Origin: Zoroaster sp. YZ-2022
Taxonomy: Eukaryota > Echinodermata > Asteroidea > Forcipulatida > Zoroasteridae
Reading direction: 5' to 3'
Length of the DNA: 64,000 nt
Assembly: GCA_029582265.1 (NCBI GenBank)
Contig: CM055816.1
Coordinates: 27,262,366-27,326,365 of the forward strand
Shown here: positions 21,822 to 34,014 of the stretch, piece after piece
Numbering within the stretch: position 1 is the stretch's first letter
Layout of the letters: each line of letters opens with the position of its first letter
The notes under the pieces: generated by a model
The model's database searches: none
What the model was told of the DNA's origin: nothing
What the model saw: only the letters and a program-made list of their open reading frames with translations
Program-made: the position numbers and the translations under genes

Positions 21822-24760
21822 TTAACTTAGCGATGGGGGCCCAGACCCCAAATTATTAACTTAGCGATGGGGCCCAGACCCCAAATTATTAACTTGGCGA
21901 TGGGACCCAGACCCCAAATTATTAACTTAGCGATGGGGCCCAGACCCCAAATTATTAACTTGGCGATGGGGCCCAGACCCCAAATTATTAACTTAGCGAT
22001 GGGGCCCAGACCCCAAATTATTAACTTAGCGATGGGGCCCAGACCCCAAATTATTAACTTAGCGATGGGGCCCAGACCCCAAATTATTAACTTAGCGATG
22101 GGGCCCAGACCCCAAATTATTAACTTAGCGATGGGGCCCAGACCCCAAATTATTAACTTAGCGATGGGGGCCCAGACACCAAATTATTAACTTAGCGATG
22201 GAGGCCTAGACCCCAAATTATTAACTTAGCGATGAAGGCCCAGACCCTAAATTATTAACTTAGCGATGGGGCCCAGACCCCAAATTATTAAGTTAGCGAT
22301 GGGGCCCAGACCCCAAATTATTAACTTAGCGATGTGGGCCAGACCCCAAATTATTAACTTAGCGATGGGGCCCAGACACCAAATTATTAACTTAGCGATG
22401 GGGGCCGAGACCCCAAATTATTAACTTAGCGATGGAGGCCCAGACCCTAAATTATTAACTTAGCGATGGGGCCCAGACCCCAAATTATTAACTTAGCGAT
22501 GGGGGCTCAGACCCCAAATTATTAACTTGGCGATGGGGGCCCAGACCCCAAATTATTAACTTAGCAATGGGGGCCCAGACCCCAAATTATTAACTTGGCG
22601 ATGGGGGCCCAGACCCCAAATTATTAACTTAGCTATGGGGGCCCAGACCCCAAATTATTAACTTGGCGATGGGGGCCCAGACACCAAATTATTAACTTAG
22701 CGATGGGGGCCCAGACCCCAAATTATTAACTTAGCGATGGGGGCCCAAACCCCAAATTATTAACTTGGCGATGGGGGCCCAGACACCAAATTATTAACTT
22801 TTTAGCGATGGAGGCCCAGACCCCAAATTATTAACTTAGCGATGGGGGCCCAGACCCCAAATTATTAACTTAGCGATGGGGGCCTAGACCCCAAATTATT
22901 AACTTAGCGATGGAGGCCCAGACCCTAAATTATTAACTTGGCGATGGGGGCCCAGACCCCAAATTATTAACTTAGCGATGGGGGCCCAGACCCCAAATTA
23001 TTAACTTGGCGATGGGGGCCCAGACCCCAAATTATTAACTTAGCGATGGGGGCCCAGACCCCAAATTATTAACTTAGCGATGGGGGCCCAGACACCAAAT
23101 TATTAACTTAGCGATGGGGGCCCAGACCCCAAATTATTAACTTAGCGATGGGGGCCCAGACCCCAAATTATTAACTTGGCGATGGGGGCCCAGACACCAA
23201 ATTATTAACTTAGCGATGGAGGCCCAGACCCCAAATTATTAACTTAGCGATGGGGGCCCAGACCCCAAATTATTAACTTAGCGATGGGGGCCTAGACCCC
23301 AAAATATTAACTTAGCGATGGAGGCCCAGACCCTAAATTATTAACTTGGCGATGGGGGCCCAGACCCCAAATTATTAACTTAGCGATGGGGGCCCAGACC
23401 CCAAATTATTAACTTGGCGATGGGGCCCAGACCCCAAATTATTAACTTAGCGATGGGGGCCCAGACCCCAAATTATTAACTTAGCGATGGGGGCCCAGAC
23501 CCCAAATTATTAACTTAGCGATGGGGGCCCAGACCCCAAATTATTAACTTGGCGATGGGGGCCCAGACACCAAATTATTAACTTAGCGATGGGGGCCCAG
23601 ACCCCAAATTATTAACTTAGCGATGGGGGCCCAGACCCCAAATTATTAACTTAGCGATGGGGGCCCAGACCCCAAATTATTAACTTAGCGATGGAGGCCC
23701 AGACCCTAAATTATTAACTTGGCGATGGGGGCCCAGACCCCAAATTATTAACTTAGCGATGGTGGCCCAGACCCCAAATTATTAACTTAGCGATGGGGGC
23801 CCAGACCCCAAATTATTAACTTAGCGATGGAGGCCCAGACCCCAAATTATTAACTTAGCGATGGGGCCCAGACACCAAATTATTAACTTGGCGATGGGGC
23901 CCAGACCCCAAATTATTAACTTAGCGATGGGGCCCAAACCCCAAATTATTAACTTGGCGATGGGGGCCCAGACACCAAATTATTAACTTAGCGATGGAGG
24001 CCCAGACCCCAAATTATTAACTTAGCGATGGGGGCCCAGACCCCAAATTATTAACTTAGCGATGGGGGCCCAGACCCCAAAATATTAACTTAGCGATGGA
24101 GGCCCAGACCCTAAATTATTAACTTGGCGATGGGGGCCCAGACCCCAAATTATTAACTTAGCGATGGGGGCCCAGACCCCAAATTATTAACAGCGATGGG
24201 GCCCAGACCCCAAATTATTAACTTAGCGATGGGGGCCCAGACCCCAAATTATTAACTTAGCGATGGGGGCCCAGACCCCAAATTATTAACTTGGCGATGG
24301 GGGCCCAGACCCTAAATTATTAACTTAGCGATGGGGCCCAGACCCAAAATTATTAACTTAGCAATGGGGGCCCAGACCCCAAATTATTAAATTGGCGATG
24401 GGGGCCCAGACCCCAAATTATTAACTTAGCTATGGGGGCCCAGACCCCAAATTATTAACTTGGCGATGGGGGCCCAGACACCAAATTATTAACTTAGCGA
24501 CGGAGGCCCAGACCCCAAATTATTAACTTAGCGATGGGGCCCAGACACCAAATTATTAACTTAGCAATGGGGGCCCAGACCCCAAATTATTAACTTAGCG
24601 ATGGGGGCCGAGACCCCAAATTATTAACTTAGCGATGGGGGCCCAGACCCCAAATTATTAACTTGGCGATGGGGGCCCAGACCCCAAATTATTAACTTAG
24701 CGATGGGGGACCAGACCCAGAATTATTAACTTAGCGATGGGGGCACAGACCCCAAATTAT
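21822..24760 (+). repeat. 33/34-bp minisatellite, about 87 units
   Basis: The unit runs from TTAACTTAGCGATGGGGG to CCCAGACCCCAAATTA. Early units are mostly 33 bp (four G) and later ones mostly 34 bp (five G). Variant units recur with a period of about 373-408 bp (11-12 units), a higher-order repeat. A 33-bp run gives a periodic open frame at 21867-22190 that is not a gene. There are no spacers, so it is not a CRISPR array. Confidence 0.97.
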
Positions 24761-24764
24761 TTCA

Positions 24765-25405
24765 CTCATCTGCAGATACCTAACTTGATTAAATCCAAAA
24801 GTCGACTCTTGCATGGATTTTTTGCTTTGTTGGTTTAGCATACATCCAATCCAGTTATGGTCATAAAAACTCATTCACGCCACCTGCTTAAATGCCAAGC
24901 GTGACCTTAGGAAACGTTTGTTGTGTAAAGGCGGTTAATCCGTGGCCCGGGTTGATTGTGTGGTTACTCTCAATAGGAAGTCATCAATATGGATCCACCC
25001 TGAACCCAACATATGGCCTTTTCCCACCCAAGCGCGACTCTAGAAAAAACATTGTGGAGTGTGGAATATGCTGGACGGGCGGACTTCACCAGTGTGTCCG
25101 TGCTCACTTAAATAAGCGTCTCCGTGTTTTATAATGCAGTATCAGTGTTTTCAGGATCAATTTGCTCATAGTTGTAAGTAACCTTTGAATTTCCCAACCC
25201 AGGGTCAAGGGAGGGGCATGGTACCCATTCCCTCCCCCTGGATCCACCTGTGTTCTCACCATATATATCAAATACCAACTCGGCATCTCTATACAGTACT
25301 TAAACCGCCACTAAACATTATAACACGGCGCGTACAAAGTATAACGTCCCGGTTCCAATAACCGCGTATACATGTACCACTTAAAAAAAGAAAGAAAAAG
25401 GAGCG
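24765..25405. other. No gene seen
   Basis: Moderately GC-rich, apparently single-copy sequence to the right of the array. The 80-residue plus-strand frame near 24892 has no recognisable domain or conserved copy. A short A-rich stretch precedes the next array. Confidence 0.4.
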
Positions 25406-25406
25406 T

Positions 25407-25551
25407 CACCGCACCGGCAATGAAGCCGACCTAGGACCATAAACCACAGCACCGACAATGAAGCCGACCTAGGACCAGAAACCACCGGACCGACAATGAA
25501 GCCGACCTAGGACCAGAAACCACCGCACCGGCAATGAAGCCGACCTAGGAC
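25407..25551 (+). repeat. 38-bp tandem repeat, left part
   Basis: About four units contain ATGAAGCCGACCTAGGACCA. The array is split by the hAT insertion and resumes at 26008-26075. A stray unit occurs near 62565-62600. Confidence 0.85.
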
Positions 25552-26007
25552 CAAGGGCGCAACCACTAGGGGGTCGGGGTCACGACCCGCTACTTTTATG
25601 TGGACCTCCCCAACTTCTGGAAGACCTTATTTTCTGGGGAGGTCCAAAATAGTCCGATAAGCGTTTATTATCGTGAAACATCCATATTTCACAGGTGAAA
25701 GTTAAAATAAATAAAAAACCCAGGTGGTCAAGTGAATCATGCTAACTGTGTCACACAGTTAGCACAGTCTGTGTGTAGCTTTACTACTAGCTTAATCTAA
25801 TTAATAAAACATTTTGGTATTTTATGTATACATGATCCTAGTAATGTCATCACAATTATGCAACACTTCCATCAACACGCTGAAATACGTGATATTGAAC
25901 CAAGACCCCAGCTGCTAGTGGCGTGCTCGCTTCGCTCGCCCGCAGATCACGTTGCTATTGGCTGCTTGGGACCCCCCCCCAACTTTCAACACGTGGTTGC
26001 GCCCTTG
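25552..26007. mobile_element. Non-autonomous hAT-type element
   Basis: The 456-bp insertion has perfect 15-bp terminal inverted repeats, CAAGGGCGCAACCAC and its complement. The 8-bp direct duplication CCTAGGAC lies immediately outside (25544-25551 and 26008-26015). An 8-bp duplication and CA(A)GGG-type ends are hallmarks of the hAT superfamily. There is no transposase; the internal frame near 25858 runs out through the end and is spurious. The insertion split a 38-bp tandem repeat, so it is younger than that array. Confidence 0.9.
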
Positions 26008-26075
26008 CCTAGGACCAGAAACCACCGCACCGACAATGAAGCCGACCTAGGACCAGAAACCACCGCACCAACAAT
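26008..26075 (+). repeat. 38-bp tandem repeat, right part
   Basis: Continuation of the 25407-25551 array after the hAT insertion, about two units, the last degenerate. Confidence 0.8.
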
Positions 26076-26084
26076 TTTGGCCTA

Positions 26085-26370
26085 AACTAAAGACTCAATT
26101 AGGCCTACTAAGTATTTATAATATGAATAAGATTCTTTGTTAACACGGGTTAACATTGTCTTACTTATCTTGTGTACATGTCCTTATGGGAGTTTAACGT
26201 TTACTGTGCTCATAACATTATGAATATAGGGTCCCTGCTCGACAAGCTTCATGAACATTCATAATTATATTAATCTATTATTAAATGTTTCATATGTTTA
26301 CAAATATGATTTTGTTGTCCCCTTGAGTGTGGCGAAAATAATGGAATGAATGAATGAAAAATACGTCTTG
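26085..26370 (+). mobile_element. LINE 3' end fragment
   Basis: Matches 30540-30810 and 63740-64000, ending at TTGTTGTCCCCTTGAGTGTG followed by a short GAATGAATGAATG tail. The 3'-anchored truncation and tail fit a CR1-like LINE copy. Confidence 0.5.
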
Positions 26371-26763
26371 CCAAACAAAGTATTTAAAATGCAGATATGA
26401 ATAAATTAATATTGAATATTTGCATGTTGAAATGCATGTTTAAACTTCTAACAGTGAACCATGTATCAAAAATACTACACAACATTCATGATTTGCTAAA
26501 AGTTAGCATAACACACCGATCGGTGGGAGGGGGTTGCTATGCCAAATGTTTGAACTAAATCACTCACAGAGTGATGTACATGATAATAACAGATTGATTT
26601 ATGGTTATCCCCTCAAACAAATTAATTAATTAATTTAAAACCTTAAAAACAATTTTTTTTTAGCAAAACAAAAACAGTGTATTGGGTGAGGGGAAATTAT
26701 CTCTCACCCTGGCATGTGTGCAAGAATTGAGCTCACAAATATAATTGGCACATATACCAATTC
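26371..26763. other. No gene seen
   Basis: A+T-rich sequence without recognisable feature or conserved frame. Confidence 0.35.
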
Positions 26764-27790
26764 TGATAAAATATCAGAAATAAATAAATAAAATACAACC
26801 TGGGAAGCAGCAATCTGAGGATCACTAGAAGAGGATGCGATTTCTTGTTATTATCAAATTAGATCAAACCACAATAATTTTGCATAATTATTAGCAGCAG
26901 CACTTACGGAATATATACAGGCAGCTCTGAGGTCTGCTCAAAAAGAGAAACATCTCTAGTTTGATGTATTACCTTGTTCACAATAAAAGAAAAATAAACA
27001 TCTTTATAACTTTTTTTTATAACTTTTTGACTCAGTTTTGCTGTCCCGATGTAATTGTAGACATGTATATCAACGTAATTTTCTTTGGTGAGGACTGTAG
27101 TATCTGCCCATATCAATTGATGTATCAAATAATGATATTCATGAGCTGTTCGTATCTGAAAGAGAAAATTCCGAGGCATGTGCGTGTTTCTTCGTGTAGA
27201 CGTATATGTATACACGTATATACAAATATACGTGCCTACACATGTGAGTATATTCGGGCGAGGTGTTCAGGATTTCCGTCCCAGTGTCCGGACTGGCTCT
27301 TGCCTCGCTGGCAGGGTGAGAAAACGCTGATGTTCAATTTGAAACAAAGAACAAGTTACATGTTAACTATATGTATACTAGCCATCAGCACCAGATCAAG
27401 AAATAAATTTGCAGAAAAAAACGTCTTTCCAATTACATAATGAGATCAATTTTTATTTCAACAAGAAATTAGTTACAATTTAATTTATTAATAATGGAAA
27501 AACAAAATTATTAAGAGGGATACGAAATCAACAAATTTAATACATTTTTCACAAGGGGAAATTTGGGTAGTTCAATAATTAAAAGGAGGCTTCCCAAACC
27601 ATTCATCACACCTGCATCCATACACAGTGTGGTAGTTTCACACACTGTAGCCAGTGTACGTAAACGGCTTCGGCGAAGCCGAGCGAGGTCTCCCGGGTTC
27701 CTCGGTGCCCAGACTGACGCTTGTCGCGCTGGCAGGCTGAGAAAACGCCGGTGTTCAATTTGAAACGATATGTAACCATCAGCAACCATC
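26764..27790. repeat. Unit B left part, copy at 26.8 kb
   Basis: Colinear with 61503-62520. It contains two related internal modules (around 27230-27480 and 27640-27790), each with a CGCTGGCAG...GAGAAAACG core and followed by GTTCAATTTGAAA. The second carries a near-perfect palindrome, CGGCTTCG-G-CGAAGCCG, at 27665-27681, conserved at 62396-62412. Frames here overlap on both strands and are not supported as genes. Confidence 0.6.
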
Positions 27791-28224
27791 AAACAATAAG
27801 TTTGCAGAACAATTATTATTTAGAAACATTTCGAAACATTATGAAATAAATTAGATCATTTGTTCCAATTCTTTATTAAGATGCAACAAAATGCAACAAA
27901 AGTATAAGCTGTAAATTAATTAATGGGGAAGCAAAGCTTTTGTACCCTTCCCTATGGACAAACAAAACGCAATCATTGTGACATAATACAAAACAAAGAC
28001 AGGACATACAAAAACATGAGTAAGACTGGATGTAGCTTCATTTGAGAGATTATGAAAGAAAAAAAGATTCTAAAAAAAATTGTAAAATGCTACTTTTAAG
28101 TTTTTTGTCAAAGATATCAGGGAAACAATTTGTCTTAGTCAGTATGACTTAACACCATTCTGTGCAGGAGGTCGTGGGTTCGAATCCCGCCCCAGTTGCC
28201 TGTAAGACGCTATCTTTGTGAGTG
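27791..28224. other. Insertion relative to 62.5 kb, partly SINE-like
   Basis: Absent from the 61.5-kb copy of unit B. Around 28160-28200 there is a pol III B-box-like GGGTTCGAATCCC within a sequence resembling the 3' half of the SINE heads at 16.8 and 44.1 kb. The A-box half is missing. Confidence 0.45.
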
Positions 28225-29215
28225 AGTTGTCCTACTAAAATTAACATAAATATTACCATTTGATAAACTACGAGTCTCATAGGAGTGAACAGAAGGAATT
28301 AATGTAAACCAAAAATGAAAACTAGCAGGCAGTAAGTAATGAATATATTTAAACCTAAATGTCCCCCAAATTAAGATAAAAGGTTTTCAAAAAAGGGGTA
28401 GATCACAGAACCTTGTTTACAATGCGAACTGCACGTTTTTGTAGAATGAATAGCTTGTAACAAAGTGTAGTGGGTTTACCCCAAGTAAGAATTGCATAAT
28501 TCAAATCAGGTGTTAAAAGAACTGTTTTTGGTTGAAAAAAATGTTTCAATCGTCTCATAATACCAACATTTTTAGAAATCTTACTAGGCAAGATATTAAC
28601 ATGGTAGTTCCATGAGAGATTCTCTTCAATATAAATACCAAGGAATTTGGTGCTTACTTTAACTTGCTTGAGTTGATTACCATTTAAACTGAGAGGAACA
28701 GATCACATATATTTGAGTTGTCTAGAACAAAAGACTATAAAGTTGGATTTCAGCAAATTAATAGAAAGTCTATTAGATAAGAGCCAATTAATTGTTTTAA
28801 CTAGCTCAGTGTGTAAAATACGAGCTGCATTATTTACATTGTGATGGATATAAATTAAATTTGTACCATCAGGAAATAAACAAAAGGATATAATTTTTGA
28901 TGAATTACAAATATCATTAATATCAATAATAAACCATAAGGGACCTAATACACTGCCTTGAGGAACTCTGCATGAAATGGATGTATCAAGAGAGAGTTAA
29001 AGGAAACAAACTGTTGTTCTATGTGATAAATAACTCCTGAACCAATCCAAGGCTAAATCCAAGCACACCATAATGCTCTAATTTAGAAATAAGAATGTTA
29101 TGAATTACATGTGTCAAAAGCCTTGGAAAGGTTCAGGAAAATACCAACAGAAAACTGCTTATTTTCTATGGCTTCAATAATTGTATTTAAAACATTAGAA
29201 ATTGCAAGTTCAGGT
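28225..29215 (-). mobile_element. CR1/jockey-type LINE reverse transcriptase, degenerate
   Basis: Read on the minus strand, conceptual pieces in order are motif A remnants (SKAFDT-like, about 29120), VPQGSVLGPLWFI (about 28960), FPDGTNL in place of FADDTNL (about 28880), a KFLGIYIEENLSWNYH segment (about 28640), and PDLNYAILTWG to LQKRAVRIVNKVL (about 28410-28520). The last two are typical of the thumb and C-terminal region. The catalytic FADD is FPDG and several stops and shifts interrupt the frame, so it is inactive. The family clade is inferred from motif style only. Confidence 0.8.
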
Positions 29216-29219
29216 GAAC

Positions 29220-30044
29220 GTCAGGCTCTAAAAACGTATTTCCAATGACACAATGAGATCAATTTTCATTTCAACAAGAAATTAATAAACATTTAAGTTA
29301 TTAATGGAAGAACAATTTGATTGACCTTCTTCATTTGTAAGCAAAATAATTAATTTTACTAAATGCAAATTCTTTGGAAATACATTGTGAAGTAAATGAA
29401 TTAAACTTAAAGTAAATATATGAAAATCCTAAATGAAATAAATGTTAATCATATAGAGTACATTACAAATGACTCAGCGAGAGGATGGATCATGATATGA
29501 AAATAAATATTTACCCTACATGAAGACCCATGAGCATCACAGTTATTTGTTTAGGCTGTTCATTTTATCCATTTTATTATAGGTTTTTCAGATGAATTAA
29601 AAAAATTGCATTCAATTTAATACGTGACTCATTAAATTTGATATGAAAATGAATGATCCTTTACATCATCATTCAATCATCAAAAAGATACTCATTCAAA
29701 TTCATAAGTTGATCATTATATCGTCCTTTAACCCAACTCATTGATAAAATAAGTACGTTCCAATTGAAAGTGTCGTTAAGTTCATTCAATTTCAAAAGAA
29801 CCAATCGCAAGCGATTGATCAAGAATTCAATTTTATCAATTGGCATTCATTTGTCACATGTTTACTTACAATTCTCAGGCCCGGGTATGAAAGTTTTGGA
29901 CAGATTCATTATATGCAATGTTGAAGGGATGGAACAACAATATTTGTAAAATGTCATCAAAACTGCTTCTCTTTAAATCATTTTTATTTTAATTTTGTTT
30001 AATACATTCATAGTTATCATCAACTTTAGGGAAAACGTCTTGGA

Positions 30045-30075
<31 letters not shown>

Positions 30076-30300
30076 TCTTTCTTAAAAATGGCAGTTCCTC
30101 AGACTAAATAGTTTATTGTGAAGATTGATACCATCATCATCTTTATACCAACTAAGTTGGTATTTTGTTTTAAATATCAGTTCTATAACCTACCTTTAAG
30201 ACAAAAATATTAAATTCAACAAAACGTATTTTAGGCATACTCTGTGTTGTGTGTCTTCATTATAATTGTTCATTGTAATTTACTTGTATATTACATAGTG
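29220..30300 (+). repeat. Unit B middle part
   Basis: Matches 62640-63470 directly and 17706-18039 in reverse. It contains an (AAT)n microsatellite at about 30049-30073. No gene is seen. Confidence 0.55.
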
Positions 30301-30304
30301 TATA

Positions 30305-30810
30305 TCTTCTTCAGTTAGGGTTCTTCATGTTTCAACGTTATACAAATAAATTGCCCGACTCTATTTGCTCCATGTTCAATATTGCTGTTGTTAAGTGTAT
30401 ATGACTATTTACCAGGCAATTTGATGGCTAACATTAATCATTTCCTTCAACCATTCTTACTCAAAGAAATTGACCATGAAGGTCCCCAAGTTGTGGAATT
30501 CTGTGGAAATATTTAACAAATATTTAATATTTTAATTAAAACATAAACTAAAGACTCAATTACTGAGAAAGTATTTATAATATGAATAAGATTCTTTGTT
30601 AATATGGGTAACATTGTCTTACTTACCGGTATCTTGTGTACATGTCCTTATGGAAGTTTAACATTTACTGTGCCCATAACATTATGGATATAAGGTCCCT
30701 GCTCGAACAAGCTTCATGCACATTCGTAATTATATTAATCTATTATTAAATGTTTCATATGTTTACTATTATAATTTTGTTGTCCCCTTAAGTGTGGAGA
30801 AAATAAAGAA
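30305..30810 (+). mobile_element. LINE C-terminal and 3' fragment
   Basis: Direct homologue of 15590-15957 and 63530-64000. It includes the TNKLPDSICSMFN-like segment and the 3' end at TTGTTGTCCCCTTAAGTGTG. Frameshifts interrupt the frame. Confidence 0.5.
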
Positions 30811-31094
30811 AGCATTTAAAATGCATATAAAATTAATACATTAATATATATTAGTTGGAATCAAAACTGCAAAATGACGAATTACATTTAAAACATAACA
30901 CAAACACAATAATACAAGAAAACAAATAAAGTTAATTTACATAAAATAAATCTATAATTAAAAAAGGGCAGAACAGATCCTTGTTACAAAACACTGCAAT
31001 GTCTTTCTTCGTATATGTTTTTTTTATTTCATAGACAAATAGAACTTCATCCAAGAATGGTAAATTTTTGTTTCCTAATGCACTTCTCTATTGG
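30811..31094. other. No gene seen
   Basis: A+T-rich sequence, not matched elsewhere by eye. Confidence 0.3.
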
Positions 31095-32580
31095 AATCAA
31101 AATGAGGCTGTTGTCTTAAATAGTGTGGTGCCTTGGAAACTCATAGTGATTTATGATTGGCTGTCAGGTTACCAGACAAATATGGCCTCAATGTGACGAG
31201 GATCTATTAATGCATGGATAAGACGACTTCCTGGCAGGCAATGATTGTTTTAAATTAAAAACAATAAAGTCATGGCAAATTGACCATGCATGTCTAGTTT
31301 ACTTACACAAGGTCGATGTCAACTATACTATCCATTTTGATGGAAATTGCCTATGCTCCTTGGAGGTCGAAATTCAAGGCCTGTGAGGTGATCAGACAGT
31401 GTTAAATTAGATCGGTAAAACACCGCAAGATTTACATATGTATGTGGCAGGCCTCTGTTCCTAAAACTAAGGTTATTGACATTGGGGTTAAATATGGTCG
31501 CCAGCTTTATTAATTTAAGGACTATGTCAGAATAATCTGATATGATGGGCCTTATCACTAACCATTCTGAAATTCAACAACATCTCTTGTCAACCGAATC
31601 ATTCCATCCTATAGGTGTAATATACCTTTAATTAATTAATAAACCGCAGCCATCTTTGCTTTCCTGTACACAAGTCTATGAGAATCATAGGTTCCTTACG
31701 ATGTGATGGTTCCAATCATAATGATACCGCCTGTAGATATGGAACGTGACTATGATAGACGTGTGCGAGGAACAAACAATACACAACGGGTAATTATTAT
31801 TCCATTGGGGGTAAAACGATAATGTAATACAGGGGTGGATCTGGGTGTCGATAAAGGGGCGGGGTTACACTGCCAAACAAGGGGGCAAACAAATAACATA
31901 TGATAAATTGATGTGCAAAGGGTGCAATTCATCATTTTCATCGTCATACGAGTAGATTTATACGCTATTACGTGCGTTCTTTCTCCCACGCTGAATCCAC
32001 CCCTAACTGATGAAACAATAATGGTGATAGAGGGCGGGCTATATACCTGCCAGAGACACCGTATTTTGTCTGGGGATAATATAGGTTTTCCCGTCCAATG
32101 TCAAAACCTTTTTGCTAATTTGTCGTTCAAGAATATTCAAATTCACGCCGTTTTAGTGAACCATTCTTTTTATATACTGTTGCGTTTAATTTAATTGATT
32201 TCAAAACAATAATTATTTCGTTCATATACCGCAAGTAGTAAGTTCTAATTCGTTTTTCGGCATTCATGACTTCAACTATGTCATTCTGAAATTTAATGTT
32301 TCGCATCTTTTCGTGATTGATGCAATCAAATTAACAATCATCGATGCACAAAGGATTTTGTAGAAGTTCGTTATTTTCGTTTTCGTTAATGGGCAATCAA
32401 TTCCAACGCGGCCTTGGCAAATTTCAGTGAGTTTTTCCAGGATTTTTGTTGTGAGTTGAGAAAGTCACTAAGGCCTATATTTTTCGAAACTTCTGCTTTT
32501 GTTTCGCTGTCCAATATCTGGATTTTTATTCCTATGTCAATTTGTTTAAAGTAACGAACAATAATCTGCTTATCCCTATG
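31095..32580 (+). repeat. Unit B repeat, copy 3
   Basis: Colinear with 15958-17705 without the SINE. It includes the CCGCAGCCATCTTTGCTTTC block near 31645, also present at 16535 and 34376. Confidence 0.65.
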
Positions 32581-33013
32581 GGGTCATCTTACATAACAGA
32601 TTTGTTTCCCTTCACTGTGCGCGGACGGCTGGTACCAGCTATAACCACGGACAGACTGATCAGCGTAATCTGTAGAAAACATCAATTTTTTAGTTTGTTT
32701 TGCAATGTAACACAAATAAAAACCATGGAACTAAGGTATTTACATCTTTTCGTTAGGAAGTGCATTCGTTTGTGGTAATATCGGCCTTACAGAGTACGTA
32801 CATGGGTGGCGAATAAGCGCCAGCGACATTTCTGTTTTTTACAAAGTGACGAATAAGAAAGTATAGGTATATACGCTGTGCGTGCGTTGAAGTGACGAAT
32901 AGGCGACCACGCGGCATTTGATTTTGTACATAGTGACGAATAAGTTCAAGTCATCGTTACACATAAAAAATCAACATTTTAAACAAAGCAAACACAGCAA
33001 AGTACCAACCAGG
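32581..33013. other. Linker with irregular GTGACGAATAAG repeats
   Basis: Between about 32808 and 32942 the word GTGACGAATAAG or a close variant occurs four times at uneven spacing. No gene is seen. Confidence 0.4.
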
Positions 33014-33015
33014 TA

Positions 33016-33130
33016 CACTGCAAAATATGCGGTGTTAAATAACACCAGTGGTGTTACACCACTGGTGTATATTTTAACACCAGTGGTGTTACACCACTGG
33101 TGTATATTTTAACACCGTATTTTTCCAGTG
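33016..33130. mobile_element. Palindromic MITE
   Basis: The whole 115 bp is close to a palindrome. It begins CACTGCAAAATATGCGGTGT and ends with the near-complement, and its interior alternates AACACCAGTGGTGTT and ACACCACTGGTGT. TA flanks both ends (33014-33015 and 33131-33132), suggesting a TA target duplication. No frame inside is a gene. Confidence 0.65.
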
Positions 33131-34014
33131 TACTTATTAAAGCCAAGAAACTGTCAGCGAAAATGTGTCCGACTTAAAACATGCTGGACGGTAAGACTAC
33201 TCTAAAGGCCCGCGTGTGTGCCGCATTTTGACAACGAGCCTTATAAAAGGCTCTAACGTCATCACCTGACAACGGGTCTTGTTTTGACTTATTTTAATAA
33301 CTGAGCGCACAATTGACCAATAAAAATCATAACCTTTATTTGATATCCTACTTACTTCAATAGTCCAAACATAAAAACATATTAATAATTTCCACACTTG
33401 ACCTTGATTGTTTACAGTATCAAATTACAATAATGAAAACAGTCAATTTCCGAGAGAAAAAGTTACTCGTAACGCATTTTTTCCGGATTGTCACTATGTA
33501 AAAAACGCGACGATTTGATGTTTACAATTAATTGACAAGATCATCATTTAAAAAAATAACGGGAAGAATTCAGGAAAAAAAATATTTTCATAAAGTTCAA
33601 ATTTTGTTTTCTTGAATCAGCCAAAGCTAACTCGTAGAGAAATGCATACTCAAAGAAAGACACGTGGTACATAGAACATTAGGACAAAAACCTTTATACA
33701 TGTTATACTTCATTCCTTTAATAAATGACATCTGAACTCAAGAGGGCGCTCTTACATCAAGGCAGCATTGATCCTATCAAAACAGGTTTCACTGACGCCA
33801 AATACAGTCTGGGCTGTTTGTTCTCTGTATATAGCTTTCAAACAGAAGCAATTATACAAATGAAATACAAACAATTAAAAATAAAAACAAAATCACATGT
33901 TTGTAGTTGTATTAGTGCAGTGTCAGTTTAATTGGAAATGATATCACATACCGGTGTGTATTTTTATAACCAAACTTTCTCTATACAACTGTCAGCAGAC
34001 GCATCATAAGTTAA

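Noticed and set aside
21867..22190. 107-codon frame with an 11-residue periodic repeat
   Set aside because: It exists only because the first units are 33 bp; the register is lost as soon as 34-bp units begin.
21822..24760. CRISPR-like appearance of regularly repeated 33/34-bp units
   Set aside because: The units are contiguous with no unique spacers, the genome is eukaryotic, and the array is a minisatellite.
27511..27792. Arg-rich frames on both strands, also at 62.3-62.6 kb
   Set aside because: They are conserved only because the DNA repeat is; they overlap on both strands, show no domain, and the two copies differ in ends.
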